Numbered from the stretch's first letter, positions 16,250-26,514 are shown. The stretch is 64,000 nt of DNA from Streptomyces katrae (GCF_002028425.1 NZ_CP020042.1:7291560-7355559); one strand, 5' to 3'. Program-made: numbers and translations. Notes: generated by a model from the sequence alone, not told the origin.

Positions 16250-16801
16250 CTAGCCCTGCTTGATCGCGGAGATGTCGAACTCCAGGACGACCTTGTCGCC
16301 GACCAGCACTCCGCCGCCTTCCAGGGCCGCGTTCCAGGTCACGCCGAACTCCTTGCGGGAGATGGTCACCGATCCTTCCAGGCCGACCCGCAGGTTGCCG
16401 TAGGGGTCGACGGCATTGCCTGTGTACTCGAAGTCGACGGTGACCGGGCGGGTGGTGTCCTTGATGGTCAGGTCGCCGGTGACGCGGTACTCGGTGTCGG
16501 AGTGAGCCTCCACCGACGTGCTGCGGAAGGTGATGTCGGGGAAGTTGGGAGCGTCCAGGAAGTCGTTGGTGCGCAGGTGCTGGTCACGCTGCTCCACCCC
16601 GGTGTCGATGCTCTCGGCCTTGATCACCACCTGGACAGTGGAGCGGGCCGGATCGGCGCCGTCCAGGTGGGCGGTGCCTTCGAACTGGTGGAAGGCACCG
16701 CGGACTTTGGTCACCATGGCGTGGCGGGCGACGAAGCCGATCCGGGTGTGGGCGGGGTCGAGGACGTAGTCCCCGGTGAGCTCAGAGAGTTCGACGGTCA
16801 T
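16250..16801 (-). CDS. YceI family polyisoprenoid-binding-like protein
   Basis: The 183-residue protein is a YceI lipocalin-like beta barrel: it opens with the signature GDYVLDPAHTRIGFVARHAM and continues with VRGAFHQFEGTAHLD, NFPDITFRSTSV and GDLTIKDTTRPVTVDFEY. YceI proteins bind isoprenoid or other hydrophobic ligands. There is no signal peptide, so this is the cytoplasmic subtype common in actinobacteria. The ATG at 16801 follows CGGAGGCACC. It is a single gene, convergent with the hypothetical gene at 15877. Confidence 0.93.
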   Translation of the reverse strand: MTVELSELTGDYVLDPAHTRIGFVARHAMVTKVRGAFHQFEGTAHLDGADPARSTVQVVIKAESIDTGVEQRDQHLRTNDFLDAPNFPDITFRSTSVEAHSDTEYRVTGDLTIKDTTRPVTVDFEYTGNAVDPYGNLRVGLEGSVTISRKEFGVTWNAALEGGGVLVGDKVVLEFDISAIKQG

Positions 16802-17000
16802 GGTCAGGTGCCTCCGAAAGACCGGGATCCGGGCGCCGGTACGCCCGGATCGTTCCGGACCCACGCTAGGACCCAACCGATTCCCGCCCCGGCCTGACGC
16901 ACCGGGGCGGCGGACTGCATTTGGGCCGGCGGTCTCGGGCCACCGAGTCCGACTCCGTCGCGCCGCGTCGGAGGAACCGCAGGGGCGTTAGCCTTCCCCG

Positions 17001-18131
17001 GTGACAGACACTTTCGTCGACGCGCCCGACGCCTGGCTCACGCTCACTTCCACCAGCGACGTCGAACGGCGAGTGGGACTCTCGTGGCTGTCCGGGCTGT
17101 GCTTCAATCGCGCGGCGCCCGTGAACGTGCTCCTTGACCTCCTGGACGCTGACGAACCCGGTCTCCTGTGGCGTGAAGACCTGCCACCCGACGTCCTGGA
17201 CGCGGCGGTCGTCCACACCGGAAGGCGTGTACGCGCCACCGCCGCCGACTGCGGCCGCCTGGCCGAGGAGCAGTGGGAGCGGCTGATCGCCACCGCTCAG
17301 AGTCCGCGCGAGCGACAGCTGCTGACCGAATTCGCGGAAGAGGACCTGGCAGCACGACGGCTCGCGCCCGGCGGCCGTGGCATCGGACGCGCTCCGCACC
17401 CCGGTGCCGCACCGCCCGCGACCCCCGATGAGATCGCGGCCGCAGCCGCCGAGGTGCCCGATATCGATCCGGACGGCCATACGACCGGGCTGTGGTGGGT
17501 CGGTGCTCTCCACGACGACGCCGAAGCCATGCGCCGGCTCGCAGCTTCGCCGAAATTGCTCGTACGCCGCAGCGTTGCGCGGGCAGCGCGCCTCCCTGAG
17601 GACGTGGCTGCCTTGCTCGCTGGCGATGAGGACCGCGTGGTACGGCTGTTCCTCGCCGAGTCCTGTGACGACGCGCCGCCGGAGGTGCTTTTGGAGGTCG
17701 CATCGTGGTGGGACGGCAGCCTCTCCTTCCCGGGCCGGCCGCGCAGGCACCCGAACTTCCCGCGCGACGGCCTGCTGCGCTACGCGACCGACCCGAACCC
17801 GCGCCTGCGGGCACTCGCACTCGACGACCCCGCAGCCACGGGCGCCGTGATCGAGCAGCTGAGCCTGGACGCAGACCCGCTCGTTCGCATGGCCGCCGGC
17901 GAAGACCGCCGGCTCTCGCCGGACTCCTTGCGACGGCTCACCGCCGATCCGGACCAGGCCGTGCGCCGGCGGGCCTGGAAGAACCCGTCCCTCCCGCCGG
18001 ATGCGCTCGTGAGACTCCTACTCGATGCCGACAGCGCCGAACACGCCGCCCACAACCCTCTCATCCCGATCCCCGTCATGCGCCACATGGTCGCCCTCGG
18101 ACGACGTATCTCAGGGTCGCAGGCCTGCTGA
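17001..18131 (+). CDS. LRV/HEAT-like repeat protein (paralogue of the gene at 32371)
   Basis: The 376-residue protein is built of short helical repeats of the leucine-rich-variant/HEAT kind, visible as recurring units such as SPKLLVRRSVARAARLPEDV, ALLAGDEDRVVRLFLAESC, ATDPNPRLRALALDDP and TADPDQAVRRRAWKNPSLPP. Such arrays usually bind proteins; no enzyme motif is seen. From about residue 180 to the end it aligns without gaps over long runs with the larger protein encoded at 32371-34302, including the shared EVxxWWDGS and HPNFPRxGLLRYA blocks. The N-terminal 170 residues differ. It starts at GTG 17001. No operon partner is evident. Confidence 0.8.
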   Translation: MTDTFVDAPDAWLTLTSTSDVERRVGLSWLSGLCFNRAAPVNVLLDLLDADEPGLLWREDLPPDVLDAAVVHTGRRVRATAADCGRLAEEQWERLIATAQSPRERQLLTEFAEEDLAARRLAPGGRGIGRAPHPGAAPPATPDEIAAAAAEVPDIDPDGHTTGLWWVGALHDDAEAMRRLAASPKLLVRRSVARAARLPEDVAALLAGDEDRVVRLFLAESCDDAPPEVLLEVASWWDGSLSFPGRPRRHPNFPRDGLLRYATDPNPRLRALALDDPAATGAVIEQLSLDADPLVRMAAGEDRRLSPDSLRRLTADPDQAVRRRAWKNPSLPPDALVRLLLDADSAEHAAHNPLIPIPVMRHMVALGRRISGSQAC

Positions 18132-18235
18132 GTCACGGGCGTAACCGCGACATCCGCCGCCGCAGGGGTTGGACCGCTCAGCCCCGGGCAGGCGCGAGGA
18201 GCGAGTCATTCCGTCGATCCGAGGAGGGCGACCTG

Positions 18236-18616
18236 ATGTCCACAAGCCCGAAATCGCACGTCCCGCACGGTGAGGGACCCGGCCGGCACGAAGGCACCGA
18301 GCAACACGGCTGGTCACCGGATGTCGACGCCACCCACACGCAGGACAACCCCAGCGCCCGGCGCTCCTTCGACACACCGCCCGAGAAGGCCAGGGGTCAG
18401 ACGGGCAAGGCAGCGCCGTCCGACGGCGCCGACGAGGTGGTACCGGTGGAGAGCACGTCGCGCAGCGGCGAGGACCTCGCCAAGGGCAGCCGCAACAAGG
18501 GCCACCACGACCTGGGACCCCGCGGCCGCTCACAGCGTCCGAGCGGCGGCAAGGACGACGACGCCTACACCGGCGTGGACGCCCAGGAGGGCCCCAGGAA
18601 GCTGCGCAAGGGATGA
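18236..18616 (+). CDS. hydrophilic, probably disordered hypothetical protein, 126 aa
   Basis: The ATG at 18236 follows GAGGAGGGCGACCTG. The product is rich in Gly, Ser, Lys, Asp and His (HVPHGEGPGRHEGTEQHGW, GSRNKGHHDLGPRGRS), with almost no hydrophobic residues, and so is probably unstructured. Small hydrophilic proteins of this type are widespread in Streptomyces and some are sporulation- or stress-associated, but I cannot name a role. It lies 104 bp downstream of the repeat protein on the same strand. Confidence 0.65.
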   Translation: MSTSPKSHVPHGEGPGRHEGTEQHGWSPDVDATHTQDNPSARRSFDTPPEKARGQTGKAAPSDGADEVVPVESTSRSGEDLAKGSRNKGHHDLGPRGRSQRPSGGKDDDAYTGVDAQEGPRKLRKG

Positions 18617-18725
18617 CGCCTCCCGCAGCCTTGGTGCCGCCCGCTCCTCCGCGCTCTGCAGGACCCGGCCCCAGAGGTCCGCGGACAGCAGGTACGCGGC
18701 CCAGCCGACCGGCTAAGGACAGCTC

Positions 18726-20357
<1,632 letters not shown>

Positions 20358-20487
20358 GCCCGGACCGCCCCCATCCCATGATCGTCGCCGTAAGGGTAGT
20401 GGAGGCCAGGGACGGGGACTGCCGGGACGCGGCGATGGGTGTCGCCCGACGGGCAGGCGGCCGGCCGTGGGGCGGGGCGGGGCGATT

Positions 20488-20964
20488 TCAGCGGGTGGTC
20501 GATCGGGTGCGTCGCTCGTGGCGTGCGCGTGCCAGCCCATGGGCCGTACGCAGCAGTTCACGGGTCGCGGCGTGGGTGCGTTCGCCCGGGTTCACCACCG
20601 CCAGCCAGCCGGCGGCGCCGTAGACGGGGTGCGCGATGACGGTGTCGGTGGCGCTGGGGTCCGGCTCGGTGCCGGACGGGTCGCGGGGCGAGCGGCCGGT
20701 CCACTTGCGGAACGCTTCCTTCCCGGCCGCGATGTTCACGCGGAAGGTGTCCGGCCGGTCCAGGCGCGACGCCTCGTCGCCGGGGTAGTCCTTGGTCACG
20801 ATGGTCGCGAAGGGCTGGGCAGCCGTCGGGGTGGTGCCGTCGGGTGCGTAGGAGAAGAAGGTGTCGCCCCAGCTGATCTCCGGTGTGCCGTCGCCGGGTG
20901 CGGGCTGGGTGATCAGGACGCCGTCGAGGCCGCCCACGAAGCCGATGATCTCGTCGATGGTCAT
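20488..20964 (-). CDS. DUF6194 family protein
   Basis: The 158-residue protein opens with MTIDEIIGFVGGLDGVL and continues with GDGTPEISWGDTFFSYAPDG and PFATIVTKDYPGDEAS, the conserved blocks of the DUF6194 family of small soluble actinobacterial proteins. A later HPVYGAAGWLAVVNPG segment and an Arg-rich end complete it. No reaction is known; the fold is reminiscent of MmcQ/YjbR-like DNA-binding domains (inference). It diverges from a MerR regulator only 63 bp away, which is the likely controller of both genes. Confidence 0.85.
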   Translation of the reverse strand: MTIDEIIGFVGGLDGVLITQPAPGDGTPEISWGDTFFSYAPDGTTPTAAQPFATIVTKDYPGDEASRLDRPDTFRVNIAAGKEAFRKWTGRSPRDPSGTEPDPSATDTVIAHPVYGAAGWLAVVNPGERTHAATRELLRTAHGLARARHERRTRSTTR

Positions 20965-21027
20965 GTGCTCTAGCGTTGCATTGAAGTGCTTGTGGAGAGT
21001 TGAAGGCCTGAACAGAGGGAATGCAGG

Positions 21028-21750
21028 ATGGTAAGTCTCAAATCAGGCCATTTGCGTACTGCTGCCGTCGCGCGACGCACGGGGTACTCCGTCCAGCAGA
21101 TCCGCAACCTTGAGCGCGACGGCGTGCTTCCTCCGGCGACACGCACGGCCACCGGCTACCGGATCTACGCGGAAGTGCACCTGCAGTCCGCACTGGCCTA
21201 CCGGGCCCTCGCCGCCGCCACGGGGCCCACCGAGGCGAAGAAGATCGTGCGTGCCTTCCACCAGCTCCCCACCGCCCCGGCTCTGGCCCTGCTCGACACC
21301 GCCCACGCCCGCCTCGCCGCCGAGCGCGCCGAGCTCAGCCAGGCCGGAGAGGCCGCCCGCGCGATCTCCGCCGAGCGCATCGAAGACGTGCACCCCACGG
21401 ACGCGATGACCGTCTCCGAACTCGCCGCTGCGCTCGGCGTGCGTCCGTCGACCTTGCGGCACTGGCACGCGGAGCAACTCGTCGTCCCGGACCGGGACCC
21501 GAGTGGAACGCGGCGGTACACGCCGGCCCAGGTGCGCGACGCACGGATCGTCCACCAGCTCCGCAAGGCCGGGTACCGCATCCCGCCCCTTCGGGCCCTC
21601 ATGCCGCAGCTGAGGCGCACCCCCCGATCGCCGGACGTCGCAGCTGCCCTGACCGCCCGGGACGCGAGCATCACCACCCGTTCCAGAGCCCTTCTCGACG
21701 GCGGCGTCGCACTCAGCGCGGTCCTCTCCCTGCACGCGCAGACGGCCTGA
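21028..21750 (+). CDS. transcriptional regulator with two MerR-type HTH domains
   Basis: The 240-residue protein contains two separate MerR winged helices. The first is at about residues 9-65 ([20 protein letters not shown], then [19 protein letters not shown]). The second is at about 126-195 ([20 protein letters not shown], then [20 protein letters not shown]). An alanine-rich helical connector (about 66-125) stands where a normal MerR has its dimerisation helix. No cysteine-rich metal site is present. MerR proteins normally carry one HTH and dimerise; a tandem could bind a half-repeated operator as a monomer (inference). It diverges from the DUF6194 gene over 63 bp. Confidence 0.9.
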   Translation: MVSLKSGHLRTAAVARRTGYSVQQIRNLERDGVLPPATRTATGYRIYAEVHLQSALAYRALAAATGPTEAKKIVRAFHQLPTAPALALLDTAHARLAAERAELSQAGEAARAISAERIEDVHPTDAMTVSELAAALGVRPSTLRHWHAEQLVVPDRDPSGTRRYTPAQVRDARIVHQLRKAGYRIPPLRALMPQLRRTPRSPDVAAALTARDASITTRSRALLDGGVALSAVLSLHAQTA

Positions 21751-21879
21751 GGCAACCGATCAGGGAACAGGGCTGACCCACGACCGCTGGGGGAGCGGCG
21801 CCGTCCTCGCCGTCGTCCCCCGTCGCGTCGGCCCCGACCGCATCCCGAGCAGCGCGAGCCGGCCGATGCCGGGTGGCCG

Positions 21880-22435
21880 TCAGCCTGCCCGCCTGCGGCG
21901 CCGGTGCTTGCGGACGGGCGTCGGCCCCGGTCTCGGCAAGGTGGCCCTTGCTGCCGGGAGCGTGCACGGGAACGACGACCCCGCCGTCGTCGTGCTGACC
22001 GGCAGGGATCCGACGAGCAGGACGAGGCGGTTGCGCTCCGGCTCGCTGCCTCCGGCGTGGTCCACCGTGACGGAGAACTCGCCCCAGCCCCCGCCCGCCT
22101 CGAACGACTCCGGCACGTCCTCCAGCCCCAGGACCGGCGCCTCGGCGGCCCGGGCGCCATCCGCCCCCTGAGCCGGAGCCGGAGCGGGGTTGGGCGGCGG
22201 TGTCGGGGTCGCCGTCGGGTGTGCGGGCGAGGGCGTCCCCTCCTCCGGGGGGATGTACCAGCGAGGTGGACGGCCGGTCCTCCTCGGCGGGCGACCCGGC
22301 GTCGGCCGCCGAGCCCCGGCCCGGCACGCTCGCCCCGGTGTCGGACCGCTCGGCCGCGATCGAGGGGGCGGCCCCGAGGGCCATCGGTGCCATCGCTGCG
22401 ACCACGGTGGCCGCCGCCATGTGCTTCACGTTCAC
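21880..22435 (-). pseudogene. secreted protein gene with an internal frameshift
   Basis: The ATG at 22435 opens a clear signal peptide ([20 protein letters not shown], then [12 protein letters not shown]) and a low-complexity acidic segment. In the first frame the sequence then becomes Gly/Arg noise. In the next frame, from about 22265 downward, a natural continuation appears: [20 protein letters not shown], a Pro/Ala linker, then [20 protein letters not shown] and [20 protein letters not shown]. The second part looks like a secreted beta-sandwich with a Pro/Thr linker. One indel at about 22265-22285 would join them, so the gene is either a recent pseudogene or carries a sequencing error. The tail past ~21950 is Arg-rich and may also be damaged. 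Confidence 0.7.
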
Positions 22436-22521
22436 TTCTTCGTCCCTACCTGGTGCGGTTGCTCTCTCTCACCTTCGACCGGGGAGGACGTCCGGCAGTA
22501 GGGCGGTCGACCCGATGAGCC

Positions 22522-22593
22522 CATAGACCGAACCTATGCACGCCGGAGGGTGCCGGATGCCGGCCACGGCGCTCCTCATAGGAGGGGCCTATG
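22522..22593. promoter_or_regulatory. two 17-bp CATAG...CTATG palindromes upstream of the secreted-protein gene
   Basis: Site one (22522-22538) is CATAG-N7-CTATG. Site two (22577-22593) is CATAGG-N5-CCTATG. Both are 17 bp long and begin 55 bp apart, in the promoter region of the leftward gene starting at 22435. Two matched dyads in an otherwise G/C-rich stretch suggest a regulator binding twice. Confidence 0.55.
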
Positions 22594-22757
22594 GATGCAT
22601 CGGCCCCCACCCCCTGGGCAGCGGATGCCGAGGCGGCGATGCCGGCCGAGCCCCCGGACATCCGGGGAACGAGCAAGAGACGGCCCGGCCGACTGGGCCG
22701 GACGTGATCGTCACGGAAGGGCGCTGGTGGATGGGGGACAAGCCTGCTGGAGTCAGC

Positions 22758-22836
22758 CACGACACGACACGACACGACACGACACGACACGGCACGGCAC
22801 GGCACGCCCAGCCACGGCACGACACGACACACCAAG
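22758..22836. repeat. pentanucleotide tandem repeat (CACGA/CACGG)
   Basis: About seven consecutive CACGA units followed by CACGG units fill 22758-22807. After a short interruption, further CACGG/CACGA copies run to about 22836. This simple-sequence tract lies within the 597-bp region 22436-23032, which has no supported gene; both strands read through it as low-complexity peptide (for example VSCRVVSCRVV on the minus strand). Confidence 0.9.
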
Positions 22837-23032
22837 GCACGCCCCCGGGTGGCCCCGGGCCTGTCAGCCGCCGGCTTTCGGCTCCTCCGCCGCCGCCACG
22901 AGAGCGTGCGCCCTCGCGGTCGCCCGCCCGCCCGCCTTCGCGCCGACCGCTTGCGGCGAAGGCATCCGAGCGCCTGACCCTGCTCTGCGAGCGCGCTGGG
23001 CGTACGGCGCTCACGGGTGCAGATGGTTCCGC

Positions 23033-23356
23033 GTGACGCCGGAGAGCACAGCCGCAGTGGCCCGACTACTGCGGCCCCGCTCGCTGGTGTCCGTGGCCGT
23101 CGAGCCGGAACTCAGCCCCAGAGCCCAGCTCCTTCAAGACGACTTCACCGCGTCCGTGGCCCCGCTGCCGCCTGGCGAACTGGCACACAGGAACTACCCC
23201 GGCGGGGCCGACACGCTCTCCGAAGTCACGGATGCCGGATTCTCCCTGATGCTGGCGGACACGGCGCACGCATCCTGCGCCGTCGTACCGGACGCGGACG
23301 GACTGACGCGGCGGGCCGGATCTCCGGCCTGTGCGTTCACCAGCGCACGGCGGTGA
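23033..23356 (+). CDS. possible small protein or gene fragment, 107 aa
   Basis: From a GTG at 23033 the frame has balanced composition (SVAVEPELSPRAQLLQDDFT, GADTLSEVTDAGFSLMLADT) unlike the repeat tract before it, which suggests real coding history. There is no clear ribosome site and no family is recognised. Its 3' end overlaps the stop of the opposite-strand MBL gene by 20 bp. It could equally be a decayed fragment. Confidence 0.3.
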   Translation: MTPESTAAVARLLRPRSLVSVAVEPELSPRAQLLQDDFTASVAPLPPGELAHRNYPGGADTLSEVTDAGFSLMLADTAHASCAVVPDADGLTRRAGSPACAFTSARR

Positions 23357-24206
23357 AGTCGATCGGCCGGGGCCGCAACAGCCGGGTGCGCTCCGCCAGC
23401 GCGCTCAACCGCCGGGCCATATCGTCGGCGGGCAGCCGGCGGCGGTCGCCGTGACCGGGGAGGACCCATTCGAACCGGAGCCGTCCTGCCGCCCCGGCCA
23501 ATGAGGCGGCCAACTCCTCGATGGAGTACCAGGTCACGCTGTCTGCGACTTCCAGATCGCCCGTGGTGCGTGACCAGTAGAAGCTGTCCCCGCTGAAGCA
23601 GTACCGGTCATCGGCGAGGTAGAGCACGCTGCCGGGAGTGTGGCCCGGCAGCGGATGGGCGGTGACCCCCGCACCGACCTCCAGCGGCTCGAGACCGCGG
23701 ATCACCCGGTCGGCGTCGGGTGCCGCATCGAGGTCGCCCTCGTGGATCCACAGCCGGGCGCCGAAGTGGTCGGCGTAGCGGCGGCCGTGTGCGGCGTGAT
23801 CGCGATGGGTGAGGAGCACATCGGTGACGGGGCCGCGAGCCGAGTACCGCTCGGCGAGCCGCGGACTCCAGCGCGGCGTGTCGATCATCATGACCGTCCC
23901 CGAGGGCCGCAGGAGCAGGTAGGAATTGGCCCCGGCGGTGTGCTGCGAGTTGTGCCCGCAGAGCAGCACGCCGCTGTCCAACTCCATCGGGAAGGGGTCG
24001 AGCCGCTGGTCCGGCCGCTGGGAGGTGTGCCGGATCGAGCGGGTGGGGCAGGCGAAGGCGGCCGCGTGTAAGCGCCGCGTCTCCGCTTCGTCGCGCGGCG
24101 GGCGCAGGATCTGCGACTTACCGCCGGCCTCGCCGATCAGCTCGGGCGCGAGCTGTCGTGCGACATCACAGTTGAAGCAACGGTCGTCCACGTACCAGCC
24201 GTCCAC
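23337..24206 (-). CDS. MBL-fold metallo-hydrolase with N-terminal ferredoxin-like segment
   Basis: The 289-residue protein has two parts. Residues 1-55 hold a Cys-x2-Cys pair (RCFNCD) and a later AFACPTRSIR, the spacing of a degenerate 4Fe-4S ferredoxin. Residues 70-285 are a metallo-beta-lactamase domain: the usual HxHxDH motif appears as THRDHAAHGRRYADHFGA, with PLPGHTPGSVLYL, FSGDSFYWSR and VLPGHGDRR supplying the later ligands. The first motif position is Arg rather than His (T-H-R-D-H). Start: GTG 24206, with GGAGAC upstream. Such proteins hydrolyse small thioesters or lactones; the substrate is unknown. A ~300-bp gene-free stretch separates it from the GlxA gene. Confidence 0.83.
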   Translation of the reverse strand: MDGWYVDDRCFNCDVARQLAPELIGEAGGKSQILRPPRDEAETRRLHAAAFACPTRSIRHTSQRPDQRLDPFPMELDSGVLLCGHNSQHTAGANSYLLLRPSGTVMMIDTPRWSPRLAERYSARGPVTDVLLTHRDHAAHGRRYADHFGARLWIHEGDLDAAPDADRVIRGLEPLEVGAGVTAHPLPGHTPGSVLYLADDRYCFSGDSFYWSRTTGDLEVADSVTWYSIEELAASLAGAAGRLRFEWVLPGHGDRRRLPADDMARRLSALAERTRLLRPRPIDFTAVRW

Positions 24207-24507
24207 AACAGGTCTCCGTTCCAGGCGGGGGAGGGGGTCGATGCCCGATGCGGGCCGCCCTCCCTGGATACCCCACCCACGGCGGGAAGCGGTAGGCCCC
24301 GCCGATCTTGCGCTTCCGGACGCGACGCGCTCTCTCCGAACCCATGGACCCCAAGCCCCCGGCGCGGTCGAACGCTGTGCCGGGCCGCCTTCCTCATCCG
24401 GGGCGCCGTGCCACAGTCCACGGTCGTGGCGGCTCGCCGCCCGAGCCCCAGCCGCGGCGGGGAACCGGGCTACCCCCGGGGGTGTGCGTGCAGCACGCAC
24501 CCCCCCT
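24207..24507. other. 301-bp region without a supported gene
   Basis: The region holds the promoter of the leftward MBL gene and the 3' flank of the GlxA gene. Reading frames here are arginine/proline-rich shadows. I see no strong dyad or RNA gene. Confidence 0.4.
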
Positions 24508-25590
24508 CTACCGGGCGCACGCCGTACCGGTTCCGGTGCCGGTACCGGCACGACTCCGACGGAACGCCGTCCGGTACGCGCTCGGGCGGTGGCCGGTGTG
24601 GCGGGCGAAGAGCGCCGCGAAGGTGCCGGGGTCCTGGTATCCGACGGCCGCCGCGACCGCGGCGACGGTGTGGTCGGTGGACTCCAGCAGATGGCGGGCC
24701 CGGCGGACCCGGGCGGCCTGGAGATGGACCAGCGGGCTGTGTCCGGTCTCCTCGGCGAAGCGGCGCAGCAGCGTGCGGGTGCTGACCTGGAACGCGTCCG
24801 CGAGTGCGGCGAGGTCGTACCGCTCGGCGAGGTTCTGGTCGAGCAGCCGCATGACCCGCTGGGAGAACTCCCGGCCTGGCTGCGGCAGGAGCCGGGGATC
24901 GACGTACGGGGTCTGTGAGGCCCGCGCGTCGTCGAGGAGCGCGACACGGGCGGTGGCCCGGGCCACGCCGGCGCCGTGCTGCCTGCGGATCAGGTCCAGC
25001 GCGAAGTCGTACATCGCGCTGAAGGCGGCCGTGGTCGTCACCCCCGTGTCGGTGACGACCAGGTGCTCGGGCTGTACTTCCGCCTCGGGACAGCGCCGGG
25101 CCAGTTCCCCGGCGTGCAGCCAGGAGGTGGTGGCCCGGCGCCGGTCGAGGAGGCCCGCCTCGGCGAGCAGGAACGCGCCGATGCACAGCGAGACGATGGC
25201 GGTGCCGGCGGCGGCCTGCGCCCGGATCGCCGCGGTCTCCGGGGTGAGCCGGCCGAGCAGGGCGTCGAGATCCGCGCCCGCACGCAGCTCGAAGCCGGGG
25301 ACCACGAGGACGTCGACCTCACGCACGGGCCGTACGTCCAGGCTCGCGCCGCCCGAGGCCGTGACCCGGCGCCGCGGCGAGACGACCGACACCCGGTAGC
25401 CCGGCGCGTCCGGCCCGGCGATGTGGCCGGCCATCGTCAACAGGTCCGGCACACCGAACACTTCGGACGCGAAACAGCCCGGGTACGCCAGGACCCCGAC
25501 CCGCAGGTCCCCCGCCCCGTCGCCGCCCCCCGCCGGCCGCCCCTCTTCCGCCCCCACCCGTCCCCCCGCCTGCCCTTGCCCCGCCCCCAC
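24508..25590 (-). CDS. GlxA family transcriptional regulator (DJ-1/PfpI plus AraC HTH)
   Basis: The product (up to 360 aa) has an amidotransferase-like DJ-1/PfpI sensor in the N-terminal ~200 residues (VGVLAYPGCFASEVFGVPDL, DVLVVPGFE, then the nucleophile-elbow-like IVSLCIGAFLLAEAGLLDRR with Cys). A C-terminal AraC HTH pair follows (DLAALADAFQVSTRTLLRRF and AAVAAAVGYQDPGTFAALFA). GlxA proteins sense small molecules and often control the neighbouring catabolic or detoxifying gene; here the divergent dienelactone hydrolase, 96 bp away, is the obvious candidate. The GTG at 25590 is the longest start; a start within the Gly-rich first 25 residues is possible. Confidence 0.9.
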   Translation of the reverse strand: MGAGQGQAGGRVGAEEGRPAGGGDGAGDLRVGVLAYPGCFASEVFGVPDLLTMAGHIAGPDAPGYRVSVVSPRRRVTASGGASLDVRPVREVDVLVVPGFELRAGADLDALLGRLTPETAAIRAQAAAGTAIVSLCIGAFLLAEAGLLDRRRATTSWLHAGELARRCPEAEVQPEHLVVTDTGVTTTAAFSAMYDFALDLIRRQHGAGVARATARVALLDDARASQTPYVDPRLLPQPGREFSQRVMRLLDQNLAERYDLAALADAFQVSTRTLLRRFAEETGHSPLVHLQAARVRRARHLLESTDHTVAAVAAAVGYQDPGTFAALFARHTGHRPSAYRTAFRRSRAGTGTGTGTACAR

Positions 25591-25592
25591 CA

Positions 25593-25616
25593 GGATCAGG
25601 ATGAGGATGAGGATAT
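25593..25616. repeat. GGATNA hexamer tandem repeat in a divergent promoter
   Basis: Four consecutive hexamers (GGATCA, GGATGA, GGATGA, GGATAT) lie between the divergent GlxA and dienelactone hydrolase genes. Tandem spaced direct repeats in this position could be AraC-family binding half-sites or simple-sequence slippage. Confidence 0.5.
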
Positions 25617-25686
25617 GGCGAGATCACCTCTCATCCTGGCGATCCCGCCCCTCACCCGGCAGCCGGTTCCGCGTCAGGCTGACCCC

Positions 25687-26514
25687 ATGACCGAAGACGA
25701 TCCGATCACCGACTTCACCCGCCGGACCGTTGCCGTGGAGGGGGTGGAGAAGACGGTGTACGTGGCCGGGGCCGGCCCCGCGGTCGTCGTGCTGCCCGAG
25801 ATGCCGGGCATCAGCCCCGACGTCCTGCGGCTCGCGCGGTGGGTGCGGGACGCGGGCTTCACCGTCCACGTGCCCTCCCTCTTCGGGACGGACGGTGCCT
25901 TCCCCACCGTCGAGGGCGGCCGGGAAGTCGTCCGCCGCGCATGCGTCAGCGCGGAGTTCCGCGCCTTCGCCGGGGGCGGCACCAGCCCGGTGACGCTCTG
26001 GCTGCGCGGCCTGGCGCGTCAGGCCCACGCGGAGTGTGGCGGGCCGGGGGTGGGGGCGATCGGGTTGTGCTTCACCGGCAACTTCGCCCTCACCATGGCC
26101 CTGGAGCCCGCCGTGATCGCCCCGGTGGTCAACCACCCGTCGCTGCCGCTCGACGACCCCGGCGGAATCGAACTCGACCCGGCGGACGCCCGCGCGGTGC
26201 GCGACCGCCTCGACCGTGACGGACTCACCGTCCTGGCCTACCGCTTCGAGGGCGACCGGTGGTGCACGGGGCAGCGCTTCGCCGCCTACCGGGCCCTGCT
26301 CGGCGAGGCCTTCGACGGCCGCGTCCTCCCGGACACCGCCGCCAACCCGACGCCGCCGCCCTTCTTCGCCGACCTGGTCGGCACACCGCACAGCGTCGTC
26401 ACGGCCCACCTCGTCGACGAGGCGGGCCACCCCACGGTCCAGGCACGCGACGAGATCCTCACCTTCCTCACCACCCGCCTGCACCCGCAGACGGGCCGCC
26501 GCCGCGTCACATGA
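25687..26514 (+). CDS. dienelactone hydrolase family protein
   Basis: The 275-residue alpha/beta hydrolase has the DLH nucleophile motif GAIGLCFTGNFAL (G-x-C-x-G, Cys nucleophile near residue 124). It also has an N-terminal VVVLPEMPGISPDVLRLARW strand-turn and a C-terminal HLVDEAGHPTV with the catalytic His. Dienelactone hydrolases open lactone or ester rings in aromatic degradation; actinobacterial relatives act on assorted esters. I chose the ATG at 25687. It diverges from the GlxA-type regulator, which probably controls it. Confidence 0.9.
   Translation: MTEDDPITDFTRRTVAVEGVEKTVYVAGAGPAVVVLPEMPGISPDVLRLARWVRDAGFTVHVPSLFGTDGAFPTVEGGREVVRRACVSAEFRAFAGGGTSPVTLWLRGLARQAHAECGGPGVGAIGLCFTGNFALTMALEPAVIAPVVNHPSLPLDDPGGIELDPADARAVRDRLDRDGLTVLAYRFEGDRWCTGQRFAAYRALLGEAFDGRVLPDTAANPTPPPFFADLVGTPHSVVTAHLVDEAGHPTVQARDEILTFLTTRLHPQTGRRRVT

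Noticed and set aside
22758..22836. Short tandem repeats that might suggest a CRISPR array
   Set aside because: The unit is only 5 bp with no spacers; it is a simple-sequence tract.
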